A DNA stretch of 64,000 nucleotides, taken from Streptomyces barkulensis (GTDB lineage: Bacteria; Actinomycetota; Actinomycetes; Streptomycetales; Streptomycetaceae). Positions 36,121-45,297 of this stretch are shown piece by piece. Under the pieces are notes generated by a model. The model had not been told where the DNA came from. It saw nothing but the letters and a program-made list of their open reading frames with translations, and did no database searches. A program made the position numbers and the translations under genes. The stretch spans positions 124,001 through 188,000 of the forward strand of contig NZ_PGSG01000104.1 in the NCBI RefSeq assembly GCF_002843305.1, read 5' to 3'. How positions within the stretch are numbered: the stretch's first letter is position 1; every line of letters begins with the position of its first letter.

Positions 36121-37506
36121 TCACCGGCAGACCTGGTCCAGCCGGTCCGGCTTCCGCCGGAACCGCTGGACGTACTGCCGCCCGGACTCCTCCTGGACCT
36201 CCTGGATCCGCTCCAGCAGCCCGGTGGGGTCCTGCCCCGGGTCGGCGAGGAATTCCAGGACCTTCTCGTGGAAGACGCGGCGGATCATGGGCGGCATGAC
36301 GTCCGAGGCGTCCAGGCAGAGCCGCCGGGCTTCCTCCAGTTCCCGCACTATGCGGCGGCTGACGGTGTCCCCGCCGCCGGCGGCGGGGTACCTCTCCTCA
36401 CCCACGTCCTCGTGGGCGGAGAAGAAGGGGATCTCGCCCCTGGCCCAGGCCGGTTCGTCCTTCGCCCAGACCCGCTGCGCCCTGCGGGAGGCCAGGAAGC
36501 GCATCAGGTCCTGCGCCTCGGGGCTCTCGCGGAACATCGCCGCGAAGTCGGCGGAGACCTCCCGGTCGCGGCCGTCGCGGTCGGCGGCCCCGGGCAGCAG
36601 CCGGGGCGAGGGGACGAAGTCGGCCTCCGGTGCCCTGGGGCCGTACAGGTGGCGGGCGAAGCTGCCCTGGTGCTCCAGGTCGCAGCCGCCGCCCGGGCCC
36701 GTGCCGAAGAGCAGTCCGTCGCCGCCCTCCGGGCCGCGGTAGTCGGTGGCCAGCGCCTCGCGGGCCGCCCTTCCGCCGCCACCGGACATGAACTCGCCCC
36801 AGACCTCCCACGCCTCCACCACGGGGCCGTCCGTCCACGCCATCTCACCGGTCACCCAGTCCTCGTAGACCTCGGGGCCCGACCTCTGGAGGAGGATGTC
36901 CTCGATCCAGTCGCTGCCGGGCCAGCCGGAGGTGGCGTCGGAGCCCATGCCGACGCACCAGCGGTCCGCGTCCGCGCGCACGAGGTCCGGTTCCGTGCCC
37001 TTGCGGTACCAGACGATGCTCTTGAGATCGACCTTCACCGGAATCCAGTGGCGTTCCTCCATCCCGGCCGGCTGTGCCAGCCAGGGCCCGCCGTCGTACT
37101 CCTCCTCGTCCACGACCCCCTTCTCCAGCGGCTCCAGGAAGCCCTCGCGCTCGTAGTCGACCAGATCGCCGAGGACGGGCAGGACCGCGATGTCGGGAGG
37201 GTCGCCGGCCAGCAGGCCGGAGAGCAGGACCTCGCGGTTCGCCGTGGTGCCCTGGTACTCGACGGACACCCCGTGCTCGGCCTCGAACAGGCCCAGCAGT
37301 TCCTCGAAGGGCTGCTGCTCGGCCCCCGTCCACGGGCCGAGGACGGTCAGGGTGCGGCGGGGCTCCGCGGTGTCCCCGGCGCAGCCCACCGGGCCCGCCA
37401 GCGCCAGCAGCAGGGACAGCGCGCCGAGCGTGGCCGTACGCGCCCCGCGCACGCTCCTCGTACACGCGCGCCCCATACGTCCGCCCGTCACGCGCCCGCC
37501 CCTCAC
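36121..37506 (-). CDS. Family-1 (sugar-type) extracellular solute-binding lipoprotein, 461 aa
   Basis: The signal peptide ends in G-P-V-G-C (Cys42). The mature protein has the MalE/UgpB-type opening L-T-V-L-G-P-W-T-G-A-E and L-F-E-A-E-H-G-V-S-V-E-Y, then D-P-P-D-I-A-V-L-P. No permease or ATPase lies nearby; instead it is the last gene of the kinase operon, after a GlnX-like protein, so a receptor role is more likely than transport. In mycobacteria the matching slot is GlnH, an amino-acid-type (family 3) binding protein; this one is of the sugar type. GTG 37506 overlaps the upstream stop. Confidence 0.85.
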   Translation of the reverse strand: MRGGRVTGGRMGRACTRSVRGARTATLGALSLLLALAGPVGCAGDTAEPRRTLTVLGPWTGAEQQPFEELLGLFEAEHGVSVEYQGTTANREVLLSGLLAGDPPDIAVLPVLGDLVDYEREGFLEPLEKGVVDEEEYDGGPWLAQPAGMEERHWIPVKVDLKSIVWYRKGTEPDLVRADADRWCVGMGSDATSGWPGSDWIEDILLQRSGPEVYEDWVTGEMAWTDGPVVEAWEVWGEFMSGGGGRAAREALATDYRGPEGGDGLLFGTGPGGGCDLEHQGSFARHLYGPRAPEADFVPSPRLLPGAADRDGRDREVSADFAAMFRESPEAQDLMRFLASRRAQRVWAKDEPAWARGEIPFFSAHEDVGEERYPAAGGGDTVSRRIVRELEEARRLCLDASDVMPPMIRRVFHEKVLEFLADPGQDPTGLLERIQEVQEESGRQYVQRFRRKPDRLDQVCR

Positions 37507-38486
37507 GGCCGGAACCTGTACTGGCTCAGGTGCCGCTGCAGCCCGGCCCAGGACAGCAGCGCGACCGCGGCGCCCCCGGCCGGTATGAGACCGGCCCGCC
37601 GCCCGCTCCCGGACGTCTCGTCCAGGAGCCCCTCGACCCGGGTGCGCGCGCCGGTGATGGCGGCCCTGGTCTCCTCCGGCTCCCCTCGGGGCAGTTCACC
37701 GCGTGCCTTCGCCCCCTGCTGCGGCTCGGCGACCGCCACCAGCTCCCGGCGGGCCTCGTCCAGACCCTTCTGGGTGTCCGCGGCCCACCGCACCGGCAGC
37801 CAGGAGGCCAGCAGGACGACGCAGGCCAGCAGCAGGAAGGGGTTCAGCCGCTGGGGGAAGCGCCGCTGGAGCTGCCACTGCACCACGACCAGCGCCAGCA
37901 GCGGCACGAGCGGAGCCTTCTCCACCCACCACCACAGCTCCCGCCGGGCCTCGGTGAACTCCGTCTGCTCCCCCAGCCGCCGGAGCTGGTCGCGCTGGAG
38001 GCCGTCGAGCCGCGCGAGGATGCCGGTCTCCCCCCGGTTGATGATGGTGTCGGCGCTCGCGCGCCACGCCCGGCTCAGCGCCTCGTCCTGCGCGTGCTCG
38101 ATCGCCCGGCCGATGGCCTCCTGGTAGACCATCAGCAGGGCGATGACGGTGCTCAGCTCCCGCTTGCCCTCCTCCTGCGCGACCTGCCGGTCGGCCATCT
38201 GCGACAGGCTCTGGGTGGCCGCCACCATGTAGGTGCGGTACGCCTCGTCGGTGCCGGTGCCGTCGACCAGCTCGGAGGCCAGGTGGTCGCGGGCGGCGAG
38301 GTGGGCGTTGACCAGCGCGCCGCGGGCGGCGGCGACCTCCAGCACGGCCGGCGCCGTCCGGTCCCGGACTGCGCCGGGGCGGCGGTGGGTGTCGTCGTAC
38401 GCGGCGAACAGCACGGCCGCGGCGAGCAGGGCCAGTACCACCAGCGAGACCAGCTGGAGCACCAGCAGCCACCGGGTGCCGATCAC
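37503..38486 (-). CDS. GlnX-like 4-TM membrane protein, 327 aa
   Basis: One N-terminal span (about 6-28), a helical extracytoplasmic domain (about 29-175, with Q-x-L-S-Q-M-A-D-R and E-E-G-K-R-E-L), two spans (about 180-200 and 208-228), a second outer segment and a last span (about 295-315) are visible. Topology, size and position between a PknG-like kinase and a binding lipoprotein match mycobacterial GlnX, which relays ligand sensing by GlnH to PknG. Sequence homology itself was not tested. Both ends overlap neighbours as GTGA. Confidence 0.7.
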   Translation of the reverse strand: MIGTRWLLVLQLVSLVVLALLAAAVLFAAYDDTHRRPGAVRDRTAPAVLEVAAARGALVNAHLAARDHLASELVDGTGTDEAYRTYMVAATQSLSQMADRQVAQEEGKRELSTVIALLMVYQEAIGRAIEHAQDEALSRAWRASADTIINRGETGILARLDGLQRDQLRRLGEQTEFTEARRELWWWVEKAPLVPLLALVVVQWQLQRRFPQRLNPFLLLACVVLLASWLPVRWAADTQKGLDEARRELVAVAEPQQGAKARGELPRGEPEETRAAITGARTRVEGLLDETSGSGRRAGLIPAGGAAVALLSWAGLQRHLSQYRFRP

Positions 38487-40093
38487 CGGTCCTCCCCCAG
38501 GGGGCGCCCGCAGCTCTCGCAGAACCGCTCCGGGCGCACCCACGCGGCGCACCGCGGGCAGCGCACGGGCGGCTTCTCGCTGTGCCCGGCGCCGGCCTCT
38601 CCGGGCGCGCCGTCCCCGGGTGCGCCCGGGGGCGGAGGCTCGCCGCCGCCCGCCCCGGGCGGGGGCGCGGTGCGGCTGCTTCTGGCTATCAGCGTCCGCA
38701 GATGGCCGGGGTCGACGGCGTCGCGGACGCGCACCAGGCCGACGGCGGCGTTCTCCACGGTCACCAGCGCGCGCAGCCGGGCCAGGTGCGAGGCGTCGCC
38801 CAGCTCGTACGCCAGGCGCACCGCTCGTCCCAGCTCCCGCTCGGCGGAGGGGACGTCGTGCCGGCCCAGGGCGGCGCAGCCGGCGCGGGTGGCCTCCTCC
38901 AGCTCGGTGTAGCGCCGGAAGTGGCGTCCGGCCACGCCGAGATCGGTCGGCGGCGCCTGTCCGACCCACCGGACGGTGATCCGCTCCTCGCTCGGCAGCA
39001 CCACGCCCGCGGCGGCGTCGGCGTCCAGCCCCAGGGAGGCTATCCGTGCCTCCCCGGTCTCGCGGACGGACGGGTGGCCGGGGTCCACGCGCAGCCTCAG
39101 TTCGTACCAGCGGGTCTCCTCGCCCCACGCCCCGGTGGGCAGGAGCGTCCGGTCGCCGTCGCGGACGGCGGTGCCGGTCAGGTCCAGCACGGCCGGGTTG
39201 ACCTGGCGGAAGAGGACGACCGACGCCTGAGGGCCGGTGTGCACGGCCACGGTGAGCCGGGACAGCCTCCTGCGCGTGGAGGCTCCGACCAGTTCCCGGA
39301 AGAGGCGGGTGAGCTGCTCGCCGAGCCCCTCGCCGCCACCGGTGCCCCGGGGGCCGTCGGTGTCCGGAGGGTCGTCGACGACCGCCTCGACGCGCCCGCG
39401 CAGCCGGTCGGCGATCTCCCTGAGCTGCTCGGCGTCCCAGCCCTCGCCGATCCCGAGCGCGTCGCACTCGAACTCGCCCGCGCAGTCGTCCAGGACGCGC
39501 CGCAGCTCCCCGGCCCGGCCGTGCTGGTCCACGCCGTCGGTCAGCAGCAGGGCGTGCCGGAAGGCGGTGCCGGGGCGCGCGGTGAGCAGTGTGTGGACCA
39601 GCGACAGCCAGGAGGAGATACGGGTACCGCCGTGGGCCTCCAGGGTGAGGGCCGCGCGGGCTCCGTCGGCCCGGGAGGCGGGCGAGGCCGCGACGGTGGC
39701 GGGCGAGGCCGGATCGCACCGCGGGTGGACGACGCGGGCCGTGTCCGTGCCCGCGACCAGGGCGAAGTGGGTGCCGTCCGGGAGCATCTCGATCGCCGCC
39801 GCGGCCGCCCTGCGGGCGGCGGCGATCTTCTGCACGGAAGGGTGTCCCATGGAGCCGGAGCAGTCGATGACGATCACCTCGGAGCGCTCCGGGGGGTGGC
39901 GCAGAGCGGTGGCCTCCAGCCCCCGCACCCGGATCCTCACCATCACCTGCACCTCGTGGCCGCCGCCGGGAGCGCCGCTTCGGCCGGGGACGTACTGCTC
40001 GTGGACGGTCTCCACCGTCATGTCCACGCGCGGGCGGCCGGGGACCGTTCCGCCCGCCGCCCCGGTGGCGGGGTCCCGCACGGCGTCGGTCAT
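38483..40093 (-). CDS. VWA-domain protein with C-terminal zinc ribbon, 536 aa
   Basis: The von Willebrand A domain starts near residue 70 with the metal-binding MIDAS motif D-C-S-G-S (77-81), then L-L-L-T-D-G-V-D. A beta-sandwich region and helical repeats (Y-T-E-L-E-E-A, A-x-R-E-L-G-R-A) follow. The final 30 residues form a zinc ribbon with C-P-R-C and C-E-S-C pairs. It is probably a cytoplasmic scaffold or a kinase substrate. ATG 40093 overlaps the kinase stop and its stop overlaps the GlnX-like start. Confidence 0.87.
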   Translation of the reverse strand: MTDAVRDPATGAAGGTVPGRPRVDMTVETVHEQYVPGRSGAPGGGHEVQVMVRIRVRGLEATALRHPPERSEVIVIDCSGSMGHPSVQKIAAARRAAAAAIEMLPDGTHFALVAGTDTARVVHPRCDPASPATVAASPASRADGARAALTLEAHGGTRISSWLSLVHTLLTARPGTAFRHALLLTDGVDQHGRAGELRRVLDDCAGEFECDALGIGEGWDAEQLREIADRLRGRVEAVVDDPPDTDGPRGTGGGEGLGEQLTRLFRELVGASTRRRLSRLTVAVHTGPQASVVLFRQVNPAVLDLTGTAVRDGDRTLLPTGAWGEETRWYELRLRVDPGHPSVRETGEARIASLGLDADAAAGVVLPSEERITVRWVGQAPPTDLGVAGRHFRRYTELEEATRAGCAALGRHDVPSAERELGRAVRLAYELGDASHLARLRALVTVENAAVGLVRVRDAVDPGHLRTLIARSSRTAPPPGAGGGEPPPPGAPGDGAPGEAGAGHSEKPPVRCPRCAAWVRPERFCESCGRPLGEDR

Positions 40094-42522
40094 CGGGCCG
40101 GCTCCCTGCTCGTCCGGGGGTTCTTCCGGCCGGACGGGCGGACGAACCAGGTGCGGGGGAAGACCGCGTTGGAGCAGTCCTCGAGGTGTTCGTGCTGCTC
40201 CGGGGTGGTGCCGGGCAGCCGGGCCATATCGTGGAAGGACCACGACAGCAGCGTGCGCAGTCCGCGCTCGGTGGGCGGCCTGCCCGGGCCTCCGCCGAAC
40301 AGCTCGCCGGTCAGTTCCGCCAGGCGCGCGCGGTCCTCCGCCCGTCCGCCGTCCTCGTCGTCCGCACCGCCGCCCGCGCCGCCGGCGACCCGCTGGATCC
40401 AGTCCAGCGCCCACTCGCGGATCTCGGCGGTCAGCCGGGTGCGTTCGGGGCCGACGCCCGCGCCGCCGTCGAGTTCCAGAGCGGGCAGCTCCTCCCGTAC
40501 GGCGGCCAGGCCGCGCCAGTCGGGCAGGCCGCCGGGCCGGCCCCCGGGCTCCGGCGCCAGCCGGGCGGCGCGGATGCGCACCGCCGCGATCCGGGCGGCT
40601 TCGTAGTGCCGCGAGGTGGGCGTCACCCCGTCGAGCACCTCGGTGGCGCGTTCGCGGTCGCCCCGGGCCAGATGGACCCGGGCCAGGCCGAAGGCGGCGC
40701 TGCCCTGCTGCGGGTTGCGCCGCCACACCGCGTGGTAGAAGCGTTCGGCCCGCTCCGGTTCACCGCGGTGCTCGGCGCAGTGGCCGAGCGCCAGCTTGGG
40801 GGCGTACTCGCCCGGCAGCGCGCCGTACACCTCGGCGAAGTGCCCCTCGGCCCGCTCCACTTCGCCCCCTGCGAGGTGGAGCAGGCCGCGGTGCCAGGCG
40901 ATGCGCCAGTCCGGGGCGGGCCGCTCGTCCGGCGTCGCGCCCAGGGCCGCCTCCGCCTCGCGCAGATGCCGCCGCGCTCCGTCCAGTTCCCTGCCGCGGT
41001 CCCTGGTGTGCTCTGGTGGCAGGGCCTCCCGCGCCGCCAGATGGGCCCGGCACAACCGCAGCCGGACCTCCGCGCTCGTGCCCGGGCCGTCCCCGCCCAG
41101 GAACCTCTCCAGCTGCCGTACGACCGCACGTGGACCGGGCGGTTCGGGCATGCGCAGCTGGACCGCGGCCGGATCGTCGGGGCGCGGCAGCGGGGCGGGC
41201 AGTCCGGCGGCGACGGCGGAGGGGGTGGGCCGGCCCGGGCACAGGGCGGGTGCGGTGACGGTACGCCGGTAGTCCCTGGCCCGGCGGCCCAGCCAGTTCT
41301 CCAGTCCGGGCACGGCGCCGAGGCCGGCGTCCAGGAGGGTGGGGGCGGGCTCGAAGACATCGGAGGGCCGATTGTGGGGACGTCCCGTCCGCAGCGACAG
41401 CAACTCCCTCAGCACTCCCTCCAGTTGGAGGGACATCTCGGCGGCGGAGGAGAAACGGCGCGCGGGGTCCCGGTCGGTGGCGCGCTCCACCAGCCGGTGG
41501 AAGGAGATGTGCCCCAGCCCGGTGCCGGGACCACTTGGAGTGCCGGAGGCGCCGGGGGTACCGGGGGCGCCGGGGGTACCGTCCACGGCCGCCCCGGCCA
41601 GCTCCTCCAGGGTCCGGCCGACGGTGTGGAGGTCGTGCGCGACGGTGGGCCCGCCGCCGGCCCTCACCTCCGGCGCCGCGTAGTCCGGGGTGATGACGGG
41701 GGCGCGGCGGGCGGAGCCGTCCGGCCGCCGCGCGCCGCCCAGGTCGATGAGGACCACGCGGGTGCCGCGGTGGATGACGTTGGCGGGCTTGATGTCGCAG
41801 TGCACCAGGCCCTGTTCGTGCAGTGCCGCCAGGGCGTCCAGGATCTGGCACCCGTAGCGGGCGACGTGTTCCAGGGTCAGGGGCTCGTCGGGGCCGAGCG
41901 GACGCAGGCCCCGCGCGGTCTCGTCCAGGATCTCCTGGAGGGACTTGCCTCCGACGTACTCCATCACGATGTAGTCGGCGTCGATCCCGCCGTCGCCGGG
42001 CCGGTGGTGCACGTAGTCGAGGATGCGGACGATGGACTCGTGGCCGACGGCGATCATCTGGTTGCGTTCCTCCAGCATGCTCTCCCGCGCCTCGTCGTCG
42101 TGCGGGTTGAGCACGCCCTTGAGGACGATGGGGCGGTCGCGCAGCCGGGTGTCGGCCGCCAGGTAGACCCAGCCCAGGCCGCCGTGGGCCAGCGGGCCGC
42201 GCACCTCGTAGCGCCCGCCGTCGAGCAGCTCCCCCTCCGCGAGCTGGGGGCGCAGCGAGTAGCGGGTGCCGCAGCGGGGGCAGTAGCCCTCGTGGCGGGC
42301 GGGCATGCCCCGGTAGGGCCTACCGACCGGGTTGCCGCACTTGCCGCAGGGGCGGCCGTCCAGGGGCGGTACGGGGTCGGTCAGGACGAGGGAGGCCGGG
42401 TCGCCGGGCGGCGGCAGCGTGGGCAGGGCCAGCAGCCGGCGGCGCTCGTCGGCCGGTCCGCCGTGGCCGGTGCCGTGGCCGGTGTGGTGCCCCGGGTGGC
42501 CCGCCGCGCCGCGCCCGCTCAC
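40090..42522 (-). CDS. pknG: PknG-like soluble Ser/Thr protein kinase with rubredoxin-type and TPR domains, 810 aa
   Basis: Domain order is that of PknG: two C-x2-C pairs (Cys59/62, Cys81/84; rubredoxin-like), a kinase domain with Gly-loop L-A-H-G-G-L-G-W-V-Y, Lys135, H-C-D-I-K-P-A-N (Asp243), D-L-G-G (Asp260) in place of DFG, and a C-terminal TPR region (about 480-760; H-F-A-E-V-Y-G-A-L-P-G-E-Y-A-P-K-L-A-L-G). Mycobacterial and corynebacterial PknG phosphorylate GarA/OdhI to control 2-oxoglutarate use. A Gly-Thr-Pro repeat (about 312-330) lies inside the kinase C-lobe. GTG 42522 overlaps the protease stop. Confidence 0.9.
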   Translation of the reverse strand: MSGRGAAGHPGHHTGHGTGHGGPADERRRLLALPTLPPPGDPASLVLTDPVPPLDGRPCGKCGNPVGRPYRGMPARHEGYCPRCGTRYSLRPQLAEGELLDGGRYEVRGPLAHGGLGWVYLAADTRLRDRPIVLKGVLNPHDDEARESMLEERNQMIAVGHESIVRILDYVHHRPGDGGIDADYIVMEYVGGKSLQEILDETARGLRPLGPDEPLTLEHVARYGCQILDALAALHEQGLVHCDIKPANVIHRGTRVVLIDLGGARRPDGSARRAPVITPDYAAPEVRAGGGPTVAHDLHTVGRTLEELAGAAVDGTPGAPGTPGASGTPSGPGTGLGHISFHRLVERATDRDPARRFSSAAEMSLQLEGVLRELLSLRTGRPHNRPSDVFEPAPTLLDAGLGAVPGLENWLGRRARDYRRTVTAPALCPGRPTPSAVAAGLPAPLPRPDDPAAVQLRMPEPPGPRAVVRQLERFLGGDGPGTSAEVRLRLCRAHLAAREALPPEHTRDRGRELDGARRHLREAEAALGATPDERPAPDWRIAWHRGLLHLAGGEVERAEGHFAEVYGALPGEYAPKLALGHCAEHRGEPERAERFYHAVWRRNPQQGSAAFGLARVHLARGDRERATEVLDGVTPTSRHYEAARIAAVRIRAARLAPEPGGRPGGLPDWRGLAAVREELPALELDGGAGVGPERTRLTAEIREWALDWIQRVAGGAGGGADDEDGGRAEDRARLAELTGELFGGGPGRPPTERGLRTLLSWSFHDMARLPGTTPEQHEHLEDCSNAVFPRTWFVRPSGRKNPRTSREPAR

Positions 42523-44285
42523 CGCCGCTCCCCCTCCGCCTCGCGGGCCCCCGCCTCCGGGCCGTCCACTTCGGCACCGCCTGTTTCGGCACCGCCCGCC
42601 CCGGCGCCCCCCGCCTCCGGCGGCCAGCCCAGCGCACGACGGACCGCGGCCGTGTAACCGGTCACCGCCCGCGCCGCGATCTCCGCCTCGAAAGGGCCCG
42701 CGTGCAGCGCGTCGTGGGCCGCCCGGTACTCCCGGTCCAGCGCGACGTCCTCGATCCGGCCGTGCTGGACGGCCAGCCGCCGGTAGGCCCGCAGTTCCCC
42801 TCGCAGCTCCGCCCGCCGCCCGTATCCCCGCTCGGCCGCCTCCCACGCGGACTCCACCGCCCGCTCGGCCCGGTCGGTACGGTGCCGCAGCTCCTCCAGC
42901 GCCCCGGGAAGCCGGGACCGGTCCAGGTCGGCGCCGGTGCGGTGGGCGTGCCGCAGCCAGGCCAGGTCCATGTGCAGCCGGGTCACGGCCGGGCCGGGGT
43001 AGTCCACCCCCGACAGCCGCGCCCTGGCGCGGGCCAGGTCCCGCAGGCGCGCGTCGAGCGCCTCCAGCCGGCCCGCCAGGGCTCCCGTGCGGTGGCGCAG
43101 CGCCAGGTCCTCCTCGGCCCGCCGGCCGATCCGGGTGCCGGTCCGGTGGAAGACCAGCAGCAGCCGGCAACCGCGTTCGGCGAACTCCCCGCACAGCTCC
43201 AGCAGCCGGGCCGGGTCGGCGCACTCGTCCACGCCCAGCAGCGCGACGGTCAGCGGCGTGCGCAACCCCCGCAGCCGCTCCAGGGCCCGCGCCGGGCCGC
43301 TCTCCCTGAGGTTCATGCGCTCGGCGATCCGGACGGCCGCCTTCTCCGGCGCCGCGCCCCGCACGTCGACGGCCAGGTCGAGGCTGCCGACCGGGGGCAC
43401 GGTGGACCCGGGGTCGGTGGAACCCGCGGCCGGAGCGTCCGCCGACAGCTCCCGGTCGGCCAGGGTCAGGGCGCGCCGCAGGGTGCGGTCGCGGCCGGAG
43501 CCGGGCCGGACCTCGGTGACGTAGACCGGGGGTCGCGCCCGGCCCCGGTCCGACAGCCAGGCGGCGAGCCGCTCCGCGTAGTCCGGCTCGTCCAGCCGCG
43601 CGGGCGGGCCGCCCCGGACCACTGAGGGCTCGACGCCCGGCGGGCCCTCGACCCGGTCGTCCAGTTCGGGCAGGTACTTGAGGACGGTCTCGACGGGGAT
43701 CATGTGCGCCATCGTCAGCGGCGCGATCCCCCCGGATTCGGCGGACGCGGTGACCGTGACGCCCAGCACGCCGGGCGGGTCGCCCATGTCCAGCACCGGG
43801 CCGCCGCTGAACCCGCGCCGCGGCAGGTGCTCCGGGGCGACGTTGAGCTGTACGCGCTCGCCGAACGGCAGGCTCACCGTGGCCGCGAGGGCCGCGCCCC
43901 GGGCGTGCCGCACGGAGTCTGCGTAGCCGCACATCTCCACCCGCATGTCCCGCATCGCCGCCCGCAGCAGCGGCGCGGAGTGGCCGCCGGGCGGCGGACG
44001 GTGCACCCGCAGCAGGGCCAGGTCCGCGCGGTCCTCGCCCCGCCGGGGGAACCAGCCGCCGTCGGCGACGGTGGCCGTGGAACCGGCGGCCCCCTCGATC
44101 TCGGGGAACTCCACCAGGACCGGGGAGGTGCCGTCGGGCAGCACATGGGCGCAGGTCAGCACCGTGTCCCCGCCGAGCAGCACACCCGAGCCGACGACCG
44201 CGCGCGTGTCCTGCGAGCGGATGCGCACCAGCCACGGCATCCCGCGCGTCCCCTGTGCGACACCGTCCCCCGTGCGGTCTCCCAT
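42519..44285 (-). CDS. Cytoplasmic trypsin-like serine protease with long helical C-terminus, 588 aa
   Basis: The N-terminal 190 residues are a trypsin-fold protease with the complete triad: T-C-A-H (His47), A-D-L-A (Asp88) and G-F-S-G-G-P (Ser160). There is no signal peptide. Residues about 200-340 include a Rossmann-like strand pattern (V-A-L-L-G-V-D-E-C), and about 380-555 are helical and Arg/Glu-rich, probably coiled coil. Such intracellular proteases co-occur with Trypco domains in actinobacterial conflict systems, and a Trypco2 gene lies divergent 80 bp away. It is first in the kinase operon. Confidence 0.85.
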   Translation of the reverse strand: MGDRTGDGVAQGTRGMPWLVRIRSQDTRAVVGSGVLLGGDTVLTCAHVLPDGTSPVLVEFPEIEGAAGSTATVADGGWFPRRGEDRADLALLRVHRPPPGGHSAPLLRAAMRDMRVEMCGYADSVRHARGAALAATVSLPFGERVQLNVAPEHLPRRGFSGGPVLDMGDPPGVLGVTVTASAESGGIAPLTMAHMIPVETVLKYLPELDDRVEGPPGVEPSVVRGGPPARLDEPDYAERLAAWLSDRGRARPPVYVTEVRPGSGRDRTLRRALTLADRELSADAPAAGSTDPGSTVPPVGSLDLAVDVRGAAPEKAAVRIAERMNLRESGPARALERLRGLRTPLTVALLGVDECADPARLLELCGEFAERGCRLLLVFHRTGTRIGRRAEEDLALRHRTGALAGRLEALDARLRDLARARARLSGVDYPGPAVTRLHMDLAWLRHAHRTGADLDRSRLPGALEELRHRTDRAERAVESAWEAAERGYGRRAELRGELRAYRRLAVQHGRIEDVALDREYRAAHDALHAGPFEAEIAARAVTGYTAAVRRALGWPPEAGGAGAGGAETGGAEVDGPEAGAREAEGERR

Positions 44286-44365
44286 GGAGCCGCAGCATAC
44301 GCCCGGGCCGCGTCTCTCTGTAGTCTCCCGGTGTCAACCGGTGAAACAGGCAGGGGAGTTGGGGC

Positions 44366-44695
44366 ATGACGGGCTCGGAAGACCGCGGCAGCGGCAACGA
44401 CAGTGACATCGGTCTGGCCGATGTGATCCGCCAGGTCCGCGCGGACCTGGCGGCCGCGCAGCGCGAGGGCGACGCCGCCGGCGACGGACCGCGCTTCACC
44501 GTGGACAGGGTGTGCCTGGAGATGGCCGTCCAGGTCCGCCGCGAGGGCAGCGGCCGCACCGGCCTGCGCATCGGCGTCGTCACGGCCGACCTGGGCGGCG
44601 GACTCAGCCGGGACACCACGCACCGGGTCCAGGTGGAGCTGACCCCCCACCGCCCGGGCGGCACCTATCTGGTGGGCGGGGAGCCCGGCGACTGA
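44366..44695 (+). CDS. Trypco2 (trypsin-co-occurring domain 2) protein, 109 aa
   Basis: After a short polar leader, residues 16-100 match the Trypco2 pattern: G-L-A-D-V-I-R-Q-V-R-A-D-L-A-A-A-Q, F-T-V-D-R-V-C-L-E-M-A-V-Q-V-R, and T-T-H-R-V-Q-V-E-L-T-P. The family is defined by its association with trypsin-like proteases, and is thought to be an adaptor domain in conflict systems. It is divergent from such a protease gene, with 80 bp between the starts, implying shared control. CAGGGGAG precedes the ATG. Confidence 0.8.
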   Translation: MTGSEDRGSGNDSDIGLADVIRQVRADLAAAQREGDAAGDGPRFTVDRVCLEMAVQVRREGSGRTGLRIGVVTADLGGGLSRDTTHRVQVELTPHRPGGTYLVGGEPGD

Positions 44696-44734
44696 TCCGG
44701 CTCTCCCGGCCGTACGCCCCGCTAGGGTTTCCCC

Positions 44735-45226
44735 ATGGCAGCGACGCACCTCGTGATCATCGGCGACCGGGACGCCCTGAGCTGGGTCGTCACCGCCCGG
44801 CGCATGGCCTTCCCCGCCGGCCGTTCCGCCACCCTGGCCGAGGGCGACGAGGTGCTGCTCTACACAACGCGCGGCTGCTTCCGCAACCCCACCCGCGACC
44901 TCGGCCGGGTCATGGCGAGGGCCCGCGTGGCCGGACCGGTCCGCAGCCTGGACGAACCGGTCCGGTTCGGCGAGCGCGCCTTCACCGAGGGATGCGACCT
45001 GCGCATCGACGGCCTGGCCCCGTACCGCGAGGGCCTGGTGCTGCGCGATCTGGTGCCGCGTCTGGCCGTCTTCCCCGACCCGGCCTCCTGGAGTGTCCGC
45101 CTGCGCCGCACCATCCTGACCCTCCCCGCGCCGGACGCGGAGCTGATCGGCCGCGAACTCGCCGCCCACCTGCGGCCCTACGTGAACGCCGTGGACGGCT
45201 ACCGCGCGGCGCGGCGCGGTGCCTGA
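44735..45226 (+). CDS. EVE/PUA-like hypothetical protein, 163 aa
   Basis: The N-terminal half reads like an EVE-type PUA fold: T-H-L-V-I-I-G-D-R-D-A-L-S-W-V, G-D-E-V-L-L-Y-T-T-R-G-C-F-R and R-V-M-A-R-A-R-V-A-G-P-V. EVE domains bind modified nucleobases. The C-terminal half (F-P-D-P-A-S-W-S-V-R-L-R-R-T) is not one I can place. It begins 40 bp after the Trypco2 stop and may share its transcript. Function is not known. Confidence 0.6.
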   Translation: MAATHLVIIGDRDALSWVVTARRMAFPAGRSATLAEGDEVLLYTTRGCFRNPTRDLGRVMARARVAGPVRSLDEPVRFGERAFTEGCDLRIDGLAPYREGLVLRDLVPRLAVFPDPASWSVRLRRTILTLPAPDAELIGRELAAHLRPYVNAVDGYRAARRGA

Positions 45227-45297
45227 CGCGCCCCCACAACGCGTCGGACACCGCGCCGAACCTCCCCCGTTCCCCCGTCCCCCGTTCCGCGCGGACG

